A stretch of 64,000 nucleotides of DNA, taken from contig KV425552.1 in assembly GCA_001632425.1 (NCBI GenBank), forward strand, positions 190,899-254,898, given 5' to 3'. Numbering within the stretch: the first letter of the stretch is position 1; each line of letters opens with the position of its first letter. A program made the translations under genes and the position numbers. A model generated the notes under the pieces. That model was not told where the DNA came from and did not search any database. It saw nothing but the letters and a program-made list of their open reading frames with translations. Below are positions 12,601 to 24,388 of this stretch, in pieces. The stretch is from Neolentinus lepideus HHB14362 ss-1. Its lineage: Eukaryota; Basidiomycota; Agaricomycetes; Gloeophyllales; Gloeophyllaceae.

Positions 12601-14463
12601 TGTGTGCATGACAGTATCGAGCATCCAGAAGTAAATAGTACCGTTAATCTTCGCGCGAGGTATGAGAATGCGACCAGAGGTAGGTTTATTTGATCAGTAT
12701 TCTCACGATGCCAAAGAGGATCTGCAGGCAAAGTATATGATGCAGCTAACTTTCTTTCCTCCTTGTCAGAGGCGGACAAAGTCTACCCACACATGAGTAA
12801 AGAAGACGATGCATGAATATCCTCTAAACACGCTCACACTGCTCATGCCAGAATACACGTCCTCTGGCTTGCGCTGCAGTCGCTCAGCCTCCGCTAGAAG
12901 CGATTCAGCCCCGGCCCACCCTAGTCCAAACTTGAGTCGAAGGGGGATGAGTCGCAGCAGCGTTTGATTGAGCAATGAGTCTAATGATTCGCTCAGGCTG
13001 AACTGGTCGAATTTCCCTTCATCCTCTTCTTCCATGTCCACGTCGGCGGAGACGGGCAAAGGCTGCCCTTCCAGAGCTTCTTCCTTGTCATTCTCAACGC
13101 CGTTGGAATCGACGTCTTCATCCGAGTCTTCGTCCGAGGTAATCAACGCGAATTTTCGGACGGCATCTTGAGCGTGTTGTTTGCTCGGCTTGTATTTCCT
13201 CGTCAAACCTACTCTCAGTGTGAGCTCACCAGCCTTCAAAGGCGGGCGGCATAGCCCCTCAGTGTTGAGGGGGGGATACACGCCCTGCGACCCGGCAATG
13301 ATGAGGGTGAGATGCTGCGTCTTGGCAAGTAGGCGGGGATCCCATGCCATGAGCGCCTGTCCTGGAATATCTAAAGCGGTGATTGGCGTGGAGACAGTGA
13401 TAATGAATTCACGGGAGTCGAAGCAGACGAGACCTGGCCGATAGTCCGCCGCAACAATCTCGATGAAATCGCTGAAAAGAATACTAGTAAGGATTGCAAA
13501 GAAAGAGCAAGAAGAGACAGACCGCTGAAGACGCTGTCTCGAAATATTCTTATTGGAAAGTCCAAAAAGCTCGTCTAAATCGTCATAGTCTTGGAAGTCG
13601 TTGTCGTCGTCGTCGTCGTCTTCCATTTCCGTGTCTTCATCGAAAGGGTCCTCATCGCTATTCACAGTAATAATGGATTTGGTCACGAGAGTGAAAAGTC
13701 TCTCAATGGCCTCCTCGATCGTCAACGAGCCCCACGTCGAGACATCCTCCAAGATCGAAGAGTGGTAACTAGTGACATCTTGACAAGAAGCAAAGAAAAC
13801 GTGATTCCTTGGATACTCAGACGTGTCTGCAAGTTACACATGAGGGCATGCCACAGCGCCACACGGACTGGGACTTGCCAGAAACAAGGAGCGTCGCAGT
13901 CAGTACAGCGGAGCTTCCTTTCATCGCTACCGTTTGAAACGATCCCTCGTCGTCCCCGGCCTCAAATTCTAGCACAGAAAATATGAACGTATCCGACACT
14001 GTGGCATTTCTCCAGGAGACGCACGTTTTAGCCCCAGTCCTCGAACAGAATATCCCTGAGTACAGAGTTCTTGCATATCTTTGAAGTCGGCCATGAATCG
14101 CTTTCTACCTTTCAAATGTTCGTTCTTTGAGCGGTTCGTCATTGCTGTGTTTGAAGGCGGTTTGGAGGCGTCGGTCTCCTCCGATGTCAAGTCTCGGTGG
14201 CGGTCACGCTGCAAGCGGCCTTTGGACTCGTGTTTGACTCGGAGGGGTTGAAGATGATTCTTGATTAGTCACATAGTAGGTATGCGCAGTCACGGCACAA
14301 TGCAAACTTAATCAAGAAAGGGACAATTGATATTCTTGTACTTACCGTTGCCTCCTCTACTCTGACGACTGTTCCGATGCTTACTTGGTCCTTGGTTTGG
14401 AAGGTTGTCTTGTGAGCTTCCTTCGCGAGATCGCTTGAGGCTGACCCCAGTCCTAGGTGCCAT
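9647..14463 (-). CDS. PARP - UBE2Q-like ubiquitin-conjugating fusion protein
   Basis: Twenty-three exons, 1178 aa: 14463-14346, 14237-14064, 13998-13865, 13815-13523, 13471-12838, 12782-12642, 12578-12447, 12394-12217, 12160-12090, 12018-11825, 11759-11692, 11656-11511, 11454-11419, 11358-11301, 11246-11060, 11006-10398, 10347-10245, 10186-10162, 10102-10067, 10014-9996, 9943-9860, 9804-9741 and 9679-9647. The N-terminal part has an acidic run and a Cys-pair region (RYCIVCHNKL, PFVCDNQLC). The PARP catalytic fold follows: AFHGSP (H764), GVYFAKD (Y795) and QTEWIV (E851) match the H-Y-E triad for NAD and transfer. After an acidic linker comes an E2 fold: FEIRFPPSFPHSPPFFRII, then GGSMCMDLLTADGW with C1105 as the thioester Cys in UBE2Q style. 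PARP plus UBC-like architecture is known from fungi; the chemistry is not established here. The exon 2/3 junction is the least certain. Confidence 0.88.
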
Positions 14464-17400
14464 TCAATCTATTACAGCGTAGGCGCTGAAACAGCAGACG
14501 GTGAGTGCGTTAAGAATAACAGGCGCCCGTCGACGCGACGCGCTTCATTGTGCCTCGTGGGAGACACGTGCCAAAATTCCCCCGGTGAAAGAGTGGAAGT
14601 TGCCGGCTCAGTTGTGGCAATGCCGGATAGGTTTGAATATGATTAATGACGTTTCCAAGACAGTAGGACTGTGGCCAAGATCAACTCCTTGAGACCTATA
14701 GATACATGAAGATGTCTGCTAAGGCGGGACGGGACGTACGGTCCGAAGCACAAACAAGTAGTAACTTCCAAGCATATGTCAGAATCCGCGCCGTCTCGCA
14801 TGCTACTTCAAAGTGTTGAAATGAACCCAGCAAACCTTGAATTAGAGCGCGCTTAACCGCCTGAAGGGCATTCGGTACCGCACAACAAGTAAATACATTG
14901 TGTATATACCATTTGCGGCTTATCTCTTAACCCACACGAGCCCCCTCATGGTCAATCGACGCGCAAGCTCTACCCGAAATCTAACACGGATTTCTGCGAC
15001 CATGTAATATCACATGGTCGCTGAAATTGCCATTGACGATTCATCGTCAGCATGTTCAAACCCGAGGAGTCCGACGCCACGACGACTGATCTGTGAAAGA
15101 TACGACACGCCCGAAAGTGACGAAGTACAAGTTAACATTCTTCGAAACTGCAGAGGGTGACGGGGATTAATGCAGCACCTGACAGGCCACCGGGCCCGGC
15201 GTATGTGTATTGATGTTCGATCCAAAATCAAAACTTTATGGTCCTCACACTTCTTGGCCCAGTGCGTCCGCCGGTAGGATCCGAATAAGCCAAACTGAGT
15301 TTTTTGTATCCGCCTGAGTGATCTATGTTCACCGGAGGTGTGTTGTATCCGATCTGCGTGAAGAAGTACGGAAATACATACCTGCAGCAGACCAAATTCA
15401 GGGGAATTGGATTGTATTGGCAGAGATCATTCTGGAATTCCTCAAGGCATACAAAGCCGTCGCAACCTCGAAAGTGTCGTACCGTAGCGGTAGGTCGCGT
15501 CCGGGTTGAAAGATATGATTTCACGGCTTTCATCATTGACCGATTTACCGCTATGTTTAGAGAGCTTGAACGTCATTGCACTCCACCACGAATGTCCCGT
15601 GCAGGGATCGAACTCGACCGGTTGTGGTTCGTCTACTGCTATGTCCGAGGACCCGTATATGTTCGCCACGCAATCGGACGTCAGGCGAGGCCATTGTGTC
15701 CGCCCGTTTCTACCGGACGTGAACCGAAAGTTTGGCCATTATGTCCGCCTAACCATTGGACACAGGGCGCTCAAAATGGCCGCTACAGGATCAAACGTTA
15801 TCTCAGACAAGCCGGGCGCCTCACCTGACCTCCACATCACGAGCGCAGCCAGTGGAGAATTTCCTGTGTGATAGGGACGCAGTCAGAGCCTTTCTGGACA
15901 TCTAGTCTTCTGTAGCTGAGAGTACTGTCTATAACAGTCCGATACAAATAGCTGACCTTGGAGTAACTGTGAATTGGAGGTCTTCGAGAATCATGCGCAG
16001 GTCGCATGATGTAACCTCTGTTCTTTCTTGTCTCATGATGCCATACCTCCGTCGAGCAGCTCCTTGCAATGTCAATTTGCCTCTAGACGTGTTCCAACAA
16101 AATACTATACTATAACATTGCGCAAGGCTTAATAAGGAACAATCGTCATCACTCCAATTGCGAGACTCCTCTTCAGACACTCACCGCTATCCCATGACTG
16201 CTTTATTGGGCATATTGTAGTCCATTCCTTCTGGAAGGAAAATGATACGTGTCCTAGAAGTTGATCCTGCAGTAGAAAGAGAGGCCTTCGAAAGACGATG
16301 GGGCCCATATGTCTTCGGAATGGCTTAATGAGGTATCACCTCCACTAGCACTTACTGGCACCTGCACTGATGCAATATTACCATGTGACGCGCATGGTTC
16401 CGAGGCCAGGTAGACGTCTTGCTCTCAAGGATATAACCAAGTTCTGAATCCGGCCCTGCGCGCCATGCCGATGTTACGCGGGCAGAGCTGAAACGGTGTA
16501 CAAACATTAATGAACTCGAAGACCCGATTTGGAGGTTGGAGAACGTTCAGGCCCAGGGTCGGAGTATGAATTACCACGGGGGCGGGGTAAGCCCGGCGGC
16601 GTCTTCTGCTTCCCCGCATTCTTACCCCGCACCCGCCCCAACATACGCCGTGCTCTTTTTTTACTCAAGGAAAACATAGCTCAAGACAACCTAGCCGAGT
16701 GTTGTCATGATATGTTTAAAATGCCAAAAAATCCACAAAAAATCAGCCCCTCAAATACGCGCCGCTCTGAATCAAATTTACCGTGAGCGATCTACCGACA
16801 TCGTTGCATCTTACGGCGGCGCGATCGTCGTGCAGACTTCAAAGCCACGCTTGTGGAAAGTCTCGAGTCTTTTCGGCCTCGAGATGCAACAAAGACACCG
16901 TAGTCAAGCGACATGAATTCCACGAAAATAAGAGCGCCGGTCCTCCTACAGAGCAGCTTGGAAGGGGTCGAAAAGACAACCGCTGCACTACTGGAGGGGG
17001 TTCAATCGAATATATGCGAATCAAACGTCGCCAGACTTTCGCAAGCGCTAGGATGGATCTTCCATCGCGTCTTACGCAGCCTGAGTCCTCCTGGAAGAGT
17101 ACGGCAACGAAGTAATCAACGCCACAATGGGACTGCGGAAGTAATCACGGAGAAAAAGAAGTTTGGTCGGGACATGTTATCCTTTATCGCAACGTAAGTT
17201 CAATATATGCTCATGAAAAGTCGTGAGTCGCGCCACTTGTTAAAGCGGATACCTCTCATTATGTGGAGGTGCGACCCTCTACCTGATTAAATTGTGGCGA
17301 CCCTTGTTAGAAGCAGAATCCCGCCCTGGACGCAGAACACAAGCAAGGTGTTCTCGGATATGCGCTTCCTCCATATAAGCAGGTGAGTAAAGACGCATAT

Positions 17401-20400
17401 ATGCATTATCAGTTCATCGCGGCAGGGGACAAACAGCGACTCACTCGGCGCTCGATATGCAGCGCCGGGCAGCCTCTGGGGAGGTAGATATTCCATAGCC
17501 CACGCAGAGGCTGCATCCCGTGTGGGATCAGTTGTGGGAATAGTAATATAGATCTTTTGCCGTATATCGGGTTCGCAGGTCCAATCACAGAAGGGAAGCG
17601 CTGGTAGGGGTTTTGGTCCGTGATCCGGATCGTGCTCATGAAAGAAAAGTGATAAACGAGGCTTCAGCCTAGGCGCAAGGCACACGCAATATGATAGTGG
17701 GAGAAATTGCTTACGGTCGTGCCATCTTTCTCTGCATACGCCGGTAAGTGCAGATGCAAAGATGGATTATCAGTTTCATCGCTTCTGACACGCACGCGTC
17801 AGCCTGTGGAGAGGCTGTCATACGGAGCGATAAACCGATGAGGAGCACTGCGAAGAGTGGACTGGCGGTATATGCTTTATGGTCGATCATACCGGCAGGC
17901 TCCCATGTGCAAAAGCTACCGACACCTTCTCAAGGGAGCCGGGAAATGAAGAATAAGAAGGGAAGCGCAGCATAAAGGATATTTGGCAGTTTCAACAACG
18001 TAAGTGCATCGACGTGTATATCCTTGCAAAGTCGTCTGACAATTAAGACTGACCTTCGACGGATCACGATGGATCAAGCGTCTGTGTTGCATACTTGGAA
18101 GGCGTTCATTGAGCATGGGTGCATTTTACAGATACAGCCGGTAGGCTCTTCAGTGTCGCTGGGCCGTTCCAGTGCCAAGTGAAGAGCACAGGCCCGCTGT
18201 ATCCCGCCCTCCTGCAAAACTTCTGAAATGAAATGGTCGAAGTCTACTAATGCCGTAAGATATCATTAATAATCGGTGACCTACTGGGCCCGCGACGCAG
18301 GGGATAGTGGAGACTGCAGAAGGTGCACGAATACAGTCCTGGCATAGCACTCGCGGGCTGCCGTATTATGACTGGACGTCTTCAGGTGAGCGTGACCCTC
18401 CAGACTTCGAAGTTAAATGTCCAACCTTCGTATGTCTCACTCCATAGCGGCATATTACAAGGCATAGACATCCGACCTTGCCGAGTAGCCAAAACGACAT
18501 GGCCCATGCAGCAAGGATGCGCCCAGCGCACTCTAAGTTCGATTTCCCGATGGTAGAAGGAGCACATGCAGTGCATGCAGTGCAGCAGCCCACGTCTGAC
18601 CCCAAAGGACACCACAAGTCCAGTCTAGCGGTGGGAGACCTGCCGTCCATCGTGGGCATATCTGAAAGGCAAACACTTCTGAGGTAATACGGCAGTCTCT
18701 TCGGGATTCCAGCCGTGTCTTGGGAGTACGGATTAGGAAGAAACTGAACGAGGAGATCTGCAATCGGACCTCTCGCCGCGAACGCACGGGCGTGGTGATA
18801 GACTTGACCCCGAGTTGCGGGGAGCCTAGTTTGAAGAGCGGGTCGAAGACGGTCAACTCCCGAAGGATGCTTGCTTAGAGAGGTCCAGGACAAAGCCATC
18901 ATCGAGTTTCGACACAGTCGAAGGTTCGGATTCCCCGCGCTGAGTTCCAAGGTGCGTGATCCTGTCCTGTGCCTCCACTTGATTAAATGAACGGAGTCTT
19001 ATGACGGGTACGCCCCCACTGCGGCCGAATACGCGTTTCGCTGTCGTAAATTTGGAGAGTTCAGATCTCTCCAGCGGTCCAGAATTGGCTTCATCTGTCG
19101 ACGGAGTATTACGACGCCATAAGCCCACTGCGTCGCCAGGGGTAAGGCAGGGAATAGACGATAATCTCGTGGACGCGATAAGCTTCTACCAGCCAAAGTT
19201 GCTTCACGGAGCCGATCTGCGGGATAAGGATGTCGCCCGTGAGTGTCAGACAAGGAGAATCGCCCATACTGTTACGTTTTGATCAAATGCAGCCGATCCG
19301 CGTCAAGCTCTTCATCTCACCAAGCGGCGGAGTATGCCAATCCAGCACGCTGGGGAAGTGCAAGTGAGATGCCCCTCCACGTCCTGCAGCATGTTATATC
19401 GCCGCGGCAATCGCGTCAAGGAGCCAACCTAGCTTTCCTCATCATGGAACTCCAATCTCCGTGAGTAAGTCGCGATATTTATACCCTTGTACGGAGTCGA
19501 CATGCCGAAAATAGGAAGACGCTGTGCAAGGAGGAGAGGGCGTGTTGATCAAGATTGCCACATTCTCTGGATCCTCACCGTCGGTATTTCGCCGAGTGTC
19601 TCCACTGTGCATCCGCGGCAGGCTGGTGGCCGATATCCACCCCATGGTCCCAAATTCGAGGAAGCTCGTGCCGAGATTTGCGGTATGTTCTGGCATCATT
19701 CTTCACAAGTCGAGGTTGACGCTGGATCTTGACCGCGACCCAGAGCGGTAGTACTTGACCGGGCGGTAGTGGCCGTGGCCGGGCGATGTCCAGGTCTGCC
19801 GTGTCGCTGCACAGCATTTGCTGCGGGTCGCGGCGGGAACACGTGGACCACGTGGCTCTGGTGGCTAAAATTTCAGAAACGGAGTGACGTCGATCTGGAC
19901 CGGTTCCCGGTATTGTGCTCAGTACTGGCGAAGGACTCCGCTCCACCGTCCCAAGACACCTCGTGAGACGGCTCCCGGCACTGCTGCGCTCGGCAGGTCG
20001 CCACCTCTGAAGAATTCATAAGAATCGAATCGGCTTTCGAGGGACCCTTCTCGCGGTGATCAATAACATCTAATTGCAACGAGCCCAAGCGCTGGTTTCA
20101 AACGTACTTTCGGTCCATCATCGAAGATAACGAAATTTATTCGGTAGCCCATCAGGACGTTCTAGAGTCCGTCGGGTAGCTGCCATTGGCTGCAGTCACA
20201 CTTCAATCACCGCGACGATCCCAGCTGGCTTGCTATAGTTCGCAAAACACCGCTTTGTACTCTTGTTTGTCCCATCTCCTTTCGCCTACCGACCGTCTCG
20301 AGCTCTCGCTAGCTTTAGCATTAAACACAAAACCCCCTACCCTTGTGAGCTTTTCTTTCTGTTCATTCCCCCCTTCCCTCCCGTTCTCTCATTTCTCATT

Positions 20401-20420
20401 TCTTTCTTTCATTCCTAATT
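14464..20420. other. Gene-poor stretch, about 6 kb
   Basis: No gene could be supported between the PARP-E2 start and the ThrE-like start. Frames here are short, lack recognisable domains and do not join across plausible splice sites; the longest, 194 codons on the minus strand at 18950-18366, is Arg/Cys/Ser-rich and looks like chance. Short diverged direct repeats occur (15690/15733 and 17405/17765). The content may be decayed transposon or old duplication, or long regulatory sequence. Confidence 0.4.
20351..20412 (+). promoter_or_regulatory. CT-rich core promoter / 5' leader
   Basis: A nearly pure pyrimidine run (TTTTCTTTCT, CCCCCCTTCCCTCCC, TTCTTTCTTTC) ends about ten bases before the ATG at 20421. 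Such CT blocks mark transcription start regions of many highly expressed fungal genes. Confidence 0.6.
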
Positions 20421-23400
20421 ATGAGCAGTCGCTCATCATCTACCCGCATCTATGCCTCTATAGAGAGTGTCATGGCATCGTCCACCGACATGTCAGTGAC
20501 AGCCATCGCCGACAGGGACAGCCATAGGCCCGCTGGCGGAACCGCGCGTATGACTGGCAACAAAACCCCCAGAAAGGTCCAATGGAAGGACGAGCGCGAA
20601 AAGGAGGAACAGGATGAGCAGTCGAAAACGAGGTACCTCGATGAACACGCGTTGGATGTAAGCACCGATCATCTCTTTGACGCCTAGACATGCTTGCCAC
20701 GTCTTGCGTATAATTACGGCAATCACTGACCATCCTGCCGTCTTGTAATAGTCGGAAGCATTCGAAGCCCTTGCGGATAAGCTGGAACGACACCGTTCCG
20801 AATCCAACGGAAATCTACCACGACCACGACCATCCCTCCTTATCCCTCCCATTGTGCCAGTCACGAATACAAACAGCACTCCCGGTTCCTCATCATCGCC
20901 TGATACACAACCTGGCACATCGTCATCATCTCCTATCCGCGATGTCCCAGGCGAAACCATCATCGAGGCCACCGAGACGGAGGGTCTTCCCGGACATGAT
21001 ATGGAGAAGCACTCTTGGAACAGAGCTTCTGCCGTCGTACGCGCCCACACTCGACGCTACAATCCCAAACACCTTCGAAGTCGAGGTGGCCAAGGCAACG
21101 AAGAAGTGCGCGAAGAAGATATTCAAGATGTCATGGAGGCCGAGAGCTCCAGGGTCACGGGCAAGAGTGGAGTCTGGGAGCGCTTCAGACGGAGGGTGAA
21201 GGGCAAGAAAGCGGAAGACAAGGAGGACGACAAGGACGTCGAACGAGAAGCCCAACGTGATGAAGCATCACCGCGACGTCAACAATTGGGTGTTCTGTCA
21301 ACACTATTAACATTGTACGACAATAATCCCTATGGTTCCGGTGCTTCTACCCCTACCGCTCGCAACTCCCTCGATGTCAGCGGAACCCCATCTCGCGTCC
21401 TGAGCCGAACTTCCAGCGATGAAGGCTTGCGACCGCCGACGTTTGAAGCTCCCGATTACTTCTCTCCACAGCCAAACACAACGAGGGACACCAGTCATCT
21501 GAACCCATTCTTTGGTCCCGCCTCTGCACCTGTACCTCCTCCTTCCATCACATCGTCTTCTAAAAGTCCAAACCGGAGTCCCAAATCATCGCGTATCAAG
21601 CTATTCCCGGAGATGCGCCCTGCTCCCCAGCGGAATGGGGGAGGGGTGATCGGTACGCTCATTGCCAGCACGGGCAATATCAGCGGCGCAGCAGCACCCG
21701 CGGCAAGCACTCTCGCGCCCAACATCAAGCGACCTGGATATCACCTCTCGAGGTACTCCATGGAGGCGTCCGTACCCAAGGCAGAGACGAGATTGTCGAG
21801 GTCACTGTCGAGGCCGAGATCCATGCTGCTCGATACGTCGAGTGTGAAGACCATGCCTGTGCCCATGATCACCAAAGAATCCGTCTCCCAGTCCATGCCA
21901 TCCTCTCCTCTGACGTCAGGAATGCAAACCCCGATCCACCATTCCCCTCCCACAATATCTCATGCTCATTTCGCTCATCTCGCGTCCAGCCTAGGGCTGG
22001 AGCCCAAGCCACCTGAGCGCAGGTTCGACCACAGTCACAAGAGATCGGGGAGTAAGTTCTCTGGTGTCCTCAAGGATCTTCCAAAGTGGGGCCCGATGGG
22101 CTGGGGTAGTGCACCGCCTACTCCGGGGACAATGGGTACCTTGGGCAGTGACAGTGGTAGCGAGTGGATGGACGAGAAGGGTCACGAGAAGGCTGGCGGT
22201 CGGGACAAGGAGAAGCGGAAAAAGCGGAAGAAGGCTGAAGTCTATGTGAGTGCCATTCATTGTATCTGACACATGTGCGGCCCTTGACAATCAAGCAGAT
22301 TACGCGCCATGTAGCAGAGATTATCCAGCGCCAGGAGTTTGTCCTGAAGTTCGCACGCGCGATGATGATGTTCGGGGCGCCCACGCATCGATTGCAAGCG
22401 CAAGTGCAGTCGACCGGCCGCGTCCTCGATATTACACTCAGTTGCATGTACCTGCCTGACGTCATGCTCATCAGCTTTGACGATTCTGGTACGAGCACAA
22501 GTAGCGTCAAGTTTATCAGACAAGGCAGTGCTTTGGACCTGGATAAGCTGGGCGAAGCATATCGCTTGTATTGGAAGGTGGGTTTTATGTTTTCAAATGT
22601 TTACGGCTTTAGATCTTGATGGGTATATCCAATTCAGGTCATTCACGACACCATATCGGTGAAAGACGCCTCTATCGAGCTCGATGCATTGATGCGCCGC
22701 AAACCCTTCTATAATAATTGGCAACTCGTCATCATTGGTGGCTTCTGCTCGTCTGCTATCTGCAGCGTCTCCTTTGCCGGTAGTTTCATCGACTGTCTTA
22801 TCAGCTGGCCTCTCGGTGCATTACTTGTCGCCATCCAACTACTAAGCATCAAAAACGAATTGTACAGCAATATTTTTGAGTATGTCTGTTATCTAATTCT
22901 CCGTGATTTCGATCCCTGATAAACGTTGATCGTAGAATCACGATCGCCACTTTGATCAGCTTTCTGGCCGCTGCGTTAGCATCGACTCGTGTATTTTGCT
23001 ATTCGGCTGTTGCGTCTGCTTCCATCGTCTTGATTTTGCCTGTGAGCTTCACGCCAGAGACTCCGCAGATAGTGAAGTCGTTGATCGGTCCTCTTTCTCT
23101 AGGGTTTCATCGTTCTCAACGGATCTCTGGAGTTATCTTCGCGCAATATCGTTTCCGGAGCCGTGCGCTTATGCTACGCTATAATGTATTCTCTTTTTCT
23201 GGGATTTGGCCTCGCTATCGGTGCAGAAGTATACCAAGTTATAACACATCAACGAGTCCTGGGGCCGGAAGACTATTCCTGCGCTGTAAGCCATGACCCC
23301 CACGGAGGCTGGTGGCAGAGGACGCCCAGTACCTGGTGGGGTACGTCAACCCCGTGCATTCGACACGTCGCAGCGATTGACATCCTTTACCAGCCTTCCT

Positions 23401-24026
23401 CACGGTTCCGATGTACTCCTTGTTCCTTTCCCTACGGAATCATGCACCTTGGTACAGAAAGGAGTTGGTGAGGACACCGCTGAATTGGCCCGTAACTATT
23501 TCTAATGTTCCTCTTAGTTCCTGCTCATCGTTATATCGTCTTGCGGATGGGTTACAAATCACTTCACTAGCACGAAGTTCCCAAATCAGAGCGACGTCAG
23601 CGCAGCCGTCGGGTATGTGCTCCATATACTTGTCAGACACGTCATGTCGGTGCTGACTAGCTGCAGGGCTTTCGCTGTAGGCATAATCGCCAATATATAC
23701 GGCAGGTTCTTCAAGGGCAACGCATTCATTGTCATGGTGAGACTATTCGATTCATCCAGTTCAATATCTGGTGTCTCACTCCCGCGGCTTAGATAACGGG
23801 TATCCTGTTCCAACTACCATCCGGCCTGGGCAATGGCGGTTTGCTCACTTTTGTCTCTCAACAAACATCTGGGTCCTCCTCTTCAACATCTTATCTCTCA
23901 GGCTTCCAAACTGCTCTCCAGCTTGTCTCTGTCTCTATCGGCTTGACCGTGGGCCTCGGTATATCTATCTTCCTTGTCCATCCTGTCCCGTCCCGCCGTA
24001 GAGCCGGCGGTGTATTCAGTTTATAG
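20421..24026 (+). CDS. ThrE/Prm10-like multi-pass membrane transporter
   Basis: Ten exons: 20421-20657, 20752-22245, 22299-22577, 22638-22879, 22936-23041, 23103-23340, 23394-23467, 23518-23612, 23667-23736 and 23793-24026, 1022 aa. Residues 1 to about 575 are a polar Ser/Pro-rich cytosolic extension. The rest is the ThrE (DUF1212) domain. It opens with a soluble part (FVLKFARAMMMFGAPTHRLQ), has conserved VKDASIELDALMRRKP, and then about ten hydrophobic segments such as LVIIGGFCSSAICSVSFAG and LVSVSIGLTVGLGISIFLV. Bacterial ThrE exports threonine and serine; the yeast relative Prm10 is pheromone-regulated and of unknown transport role. Substrate is therefore not assignable. The protein is expected in the plasma or vacuolar membrane. 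Confidence 0.9.
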
Positions 24027-24388
24027 AGGTTCAGCGACATGCTCTTTCCTGTGCTTAAAAACGGACTTATCATCGTGTGCATTCATCTCACTTCGTGACC
24101 ATAGACTTAGATTTTGCATATTTATGTACTTGATAGGCATTTTACGATTGTAGAATTAGATTTCCTTACTTTGCTACGTACCCAGTCACTCGTTCCCATC
24201 ACCACACCATCCCTTTACACCCCGAAATTGTATTTTGTGCTAATCTCGTCGGAAGTGCTAGGACAAGTCATTTCTTGATTATATAGGAATTAGTGCACGT
24301 TCTCGTTACATAGATACCATCGCTACATAATATGGTCGTCTTTACATCGTATCGTATAAGATCATTCTCCATGTCCTCGTCTTCGCTC

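Noticed and set aside
15590..15625. tRNA-like T-loop (GGGATCGAACTC)
   Set aside because: No matching stems or anticodon arm could be folded around it.
18366..18950. 194-codon minus-strand ORF
   Set aside because: Composition is Cys/Arg/Ser-rich with no domain; overlapping frames of similar size exist on both strands, as expected by chance.
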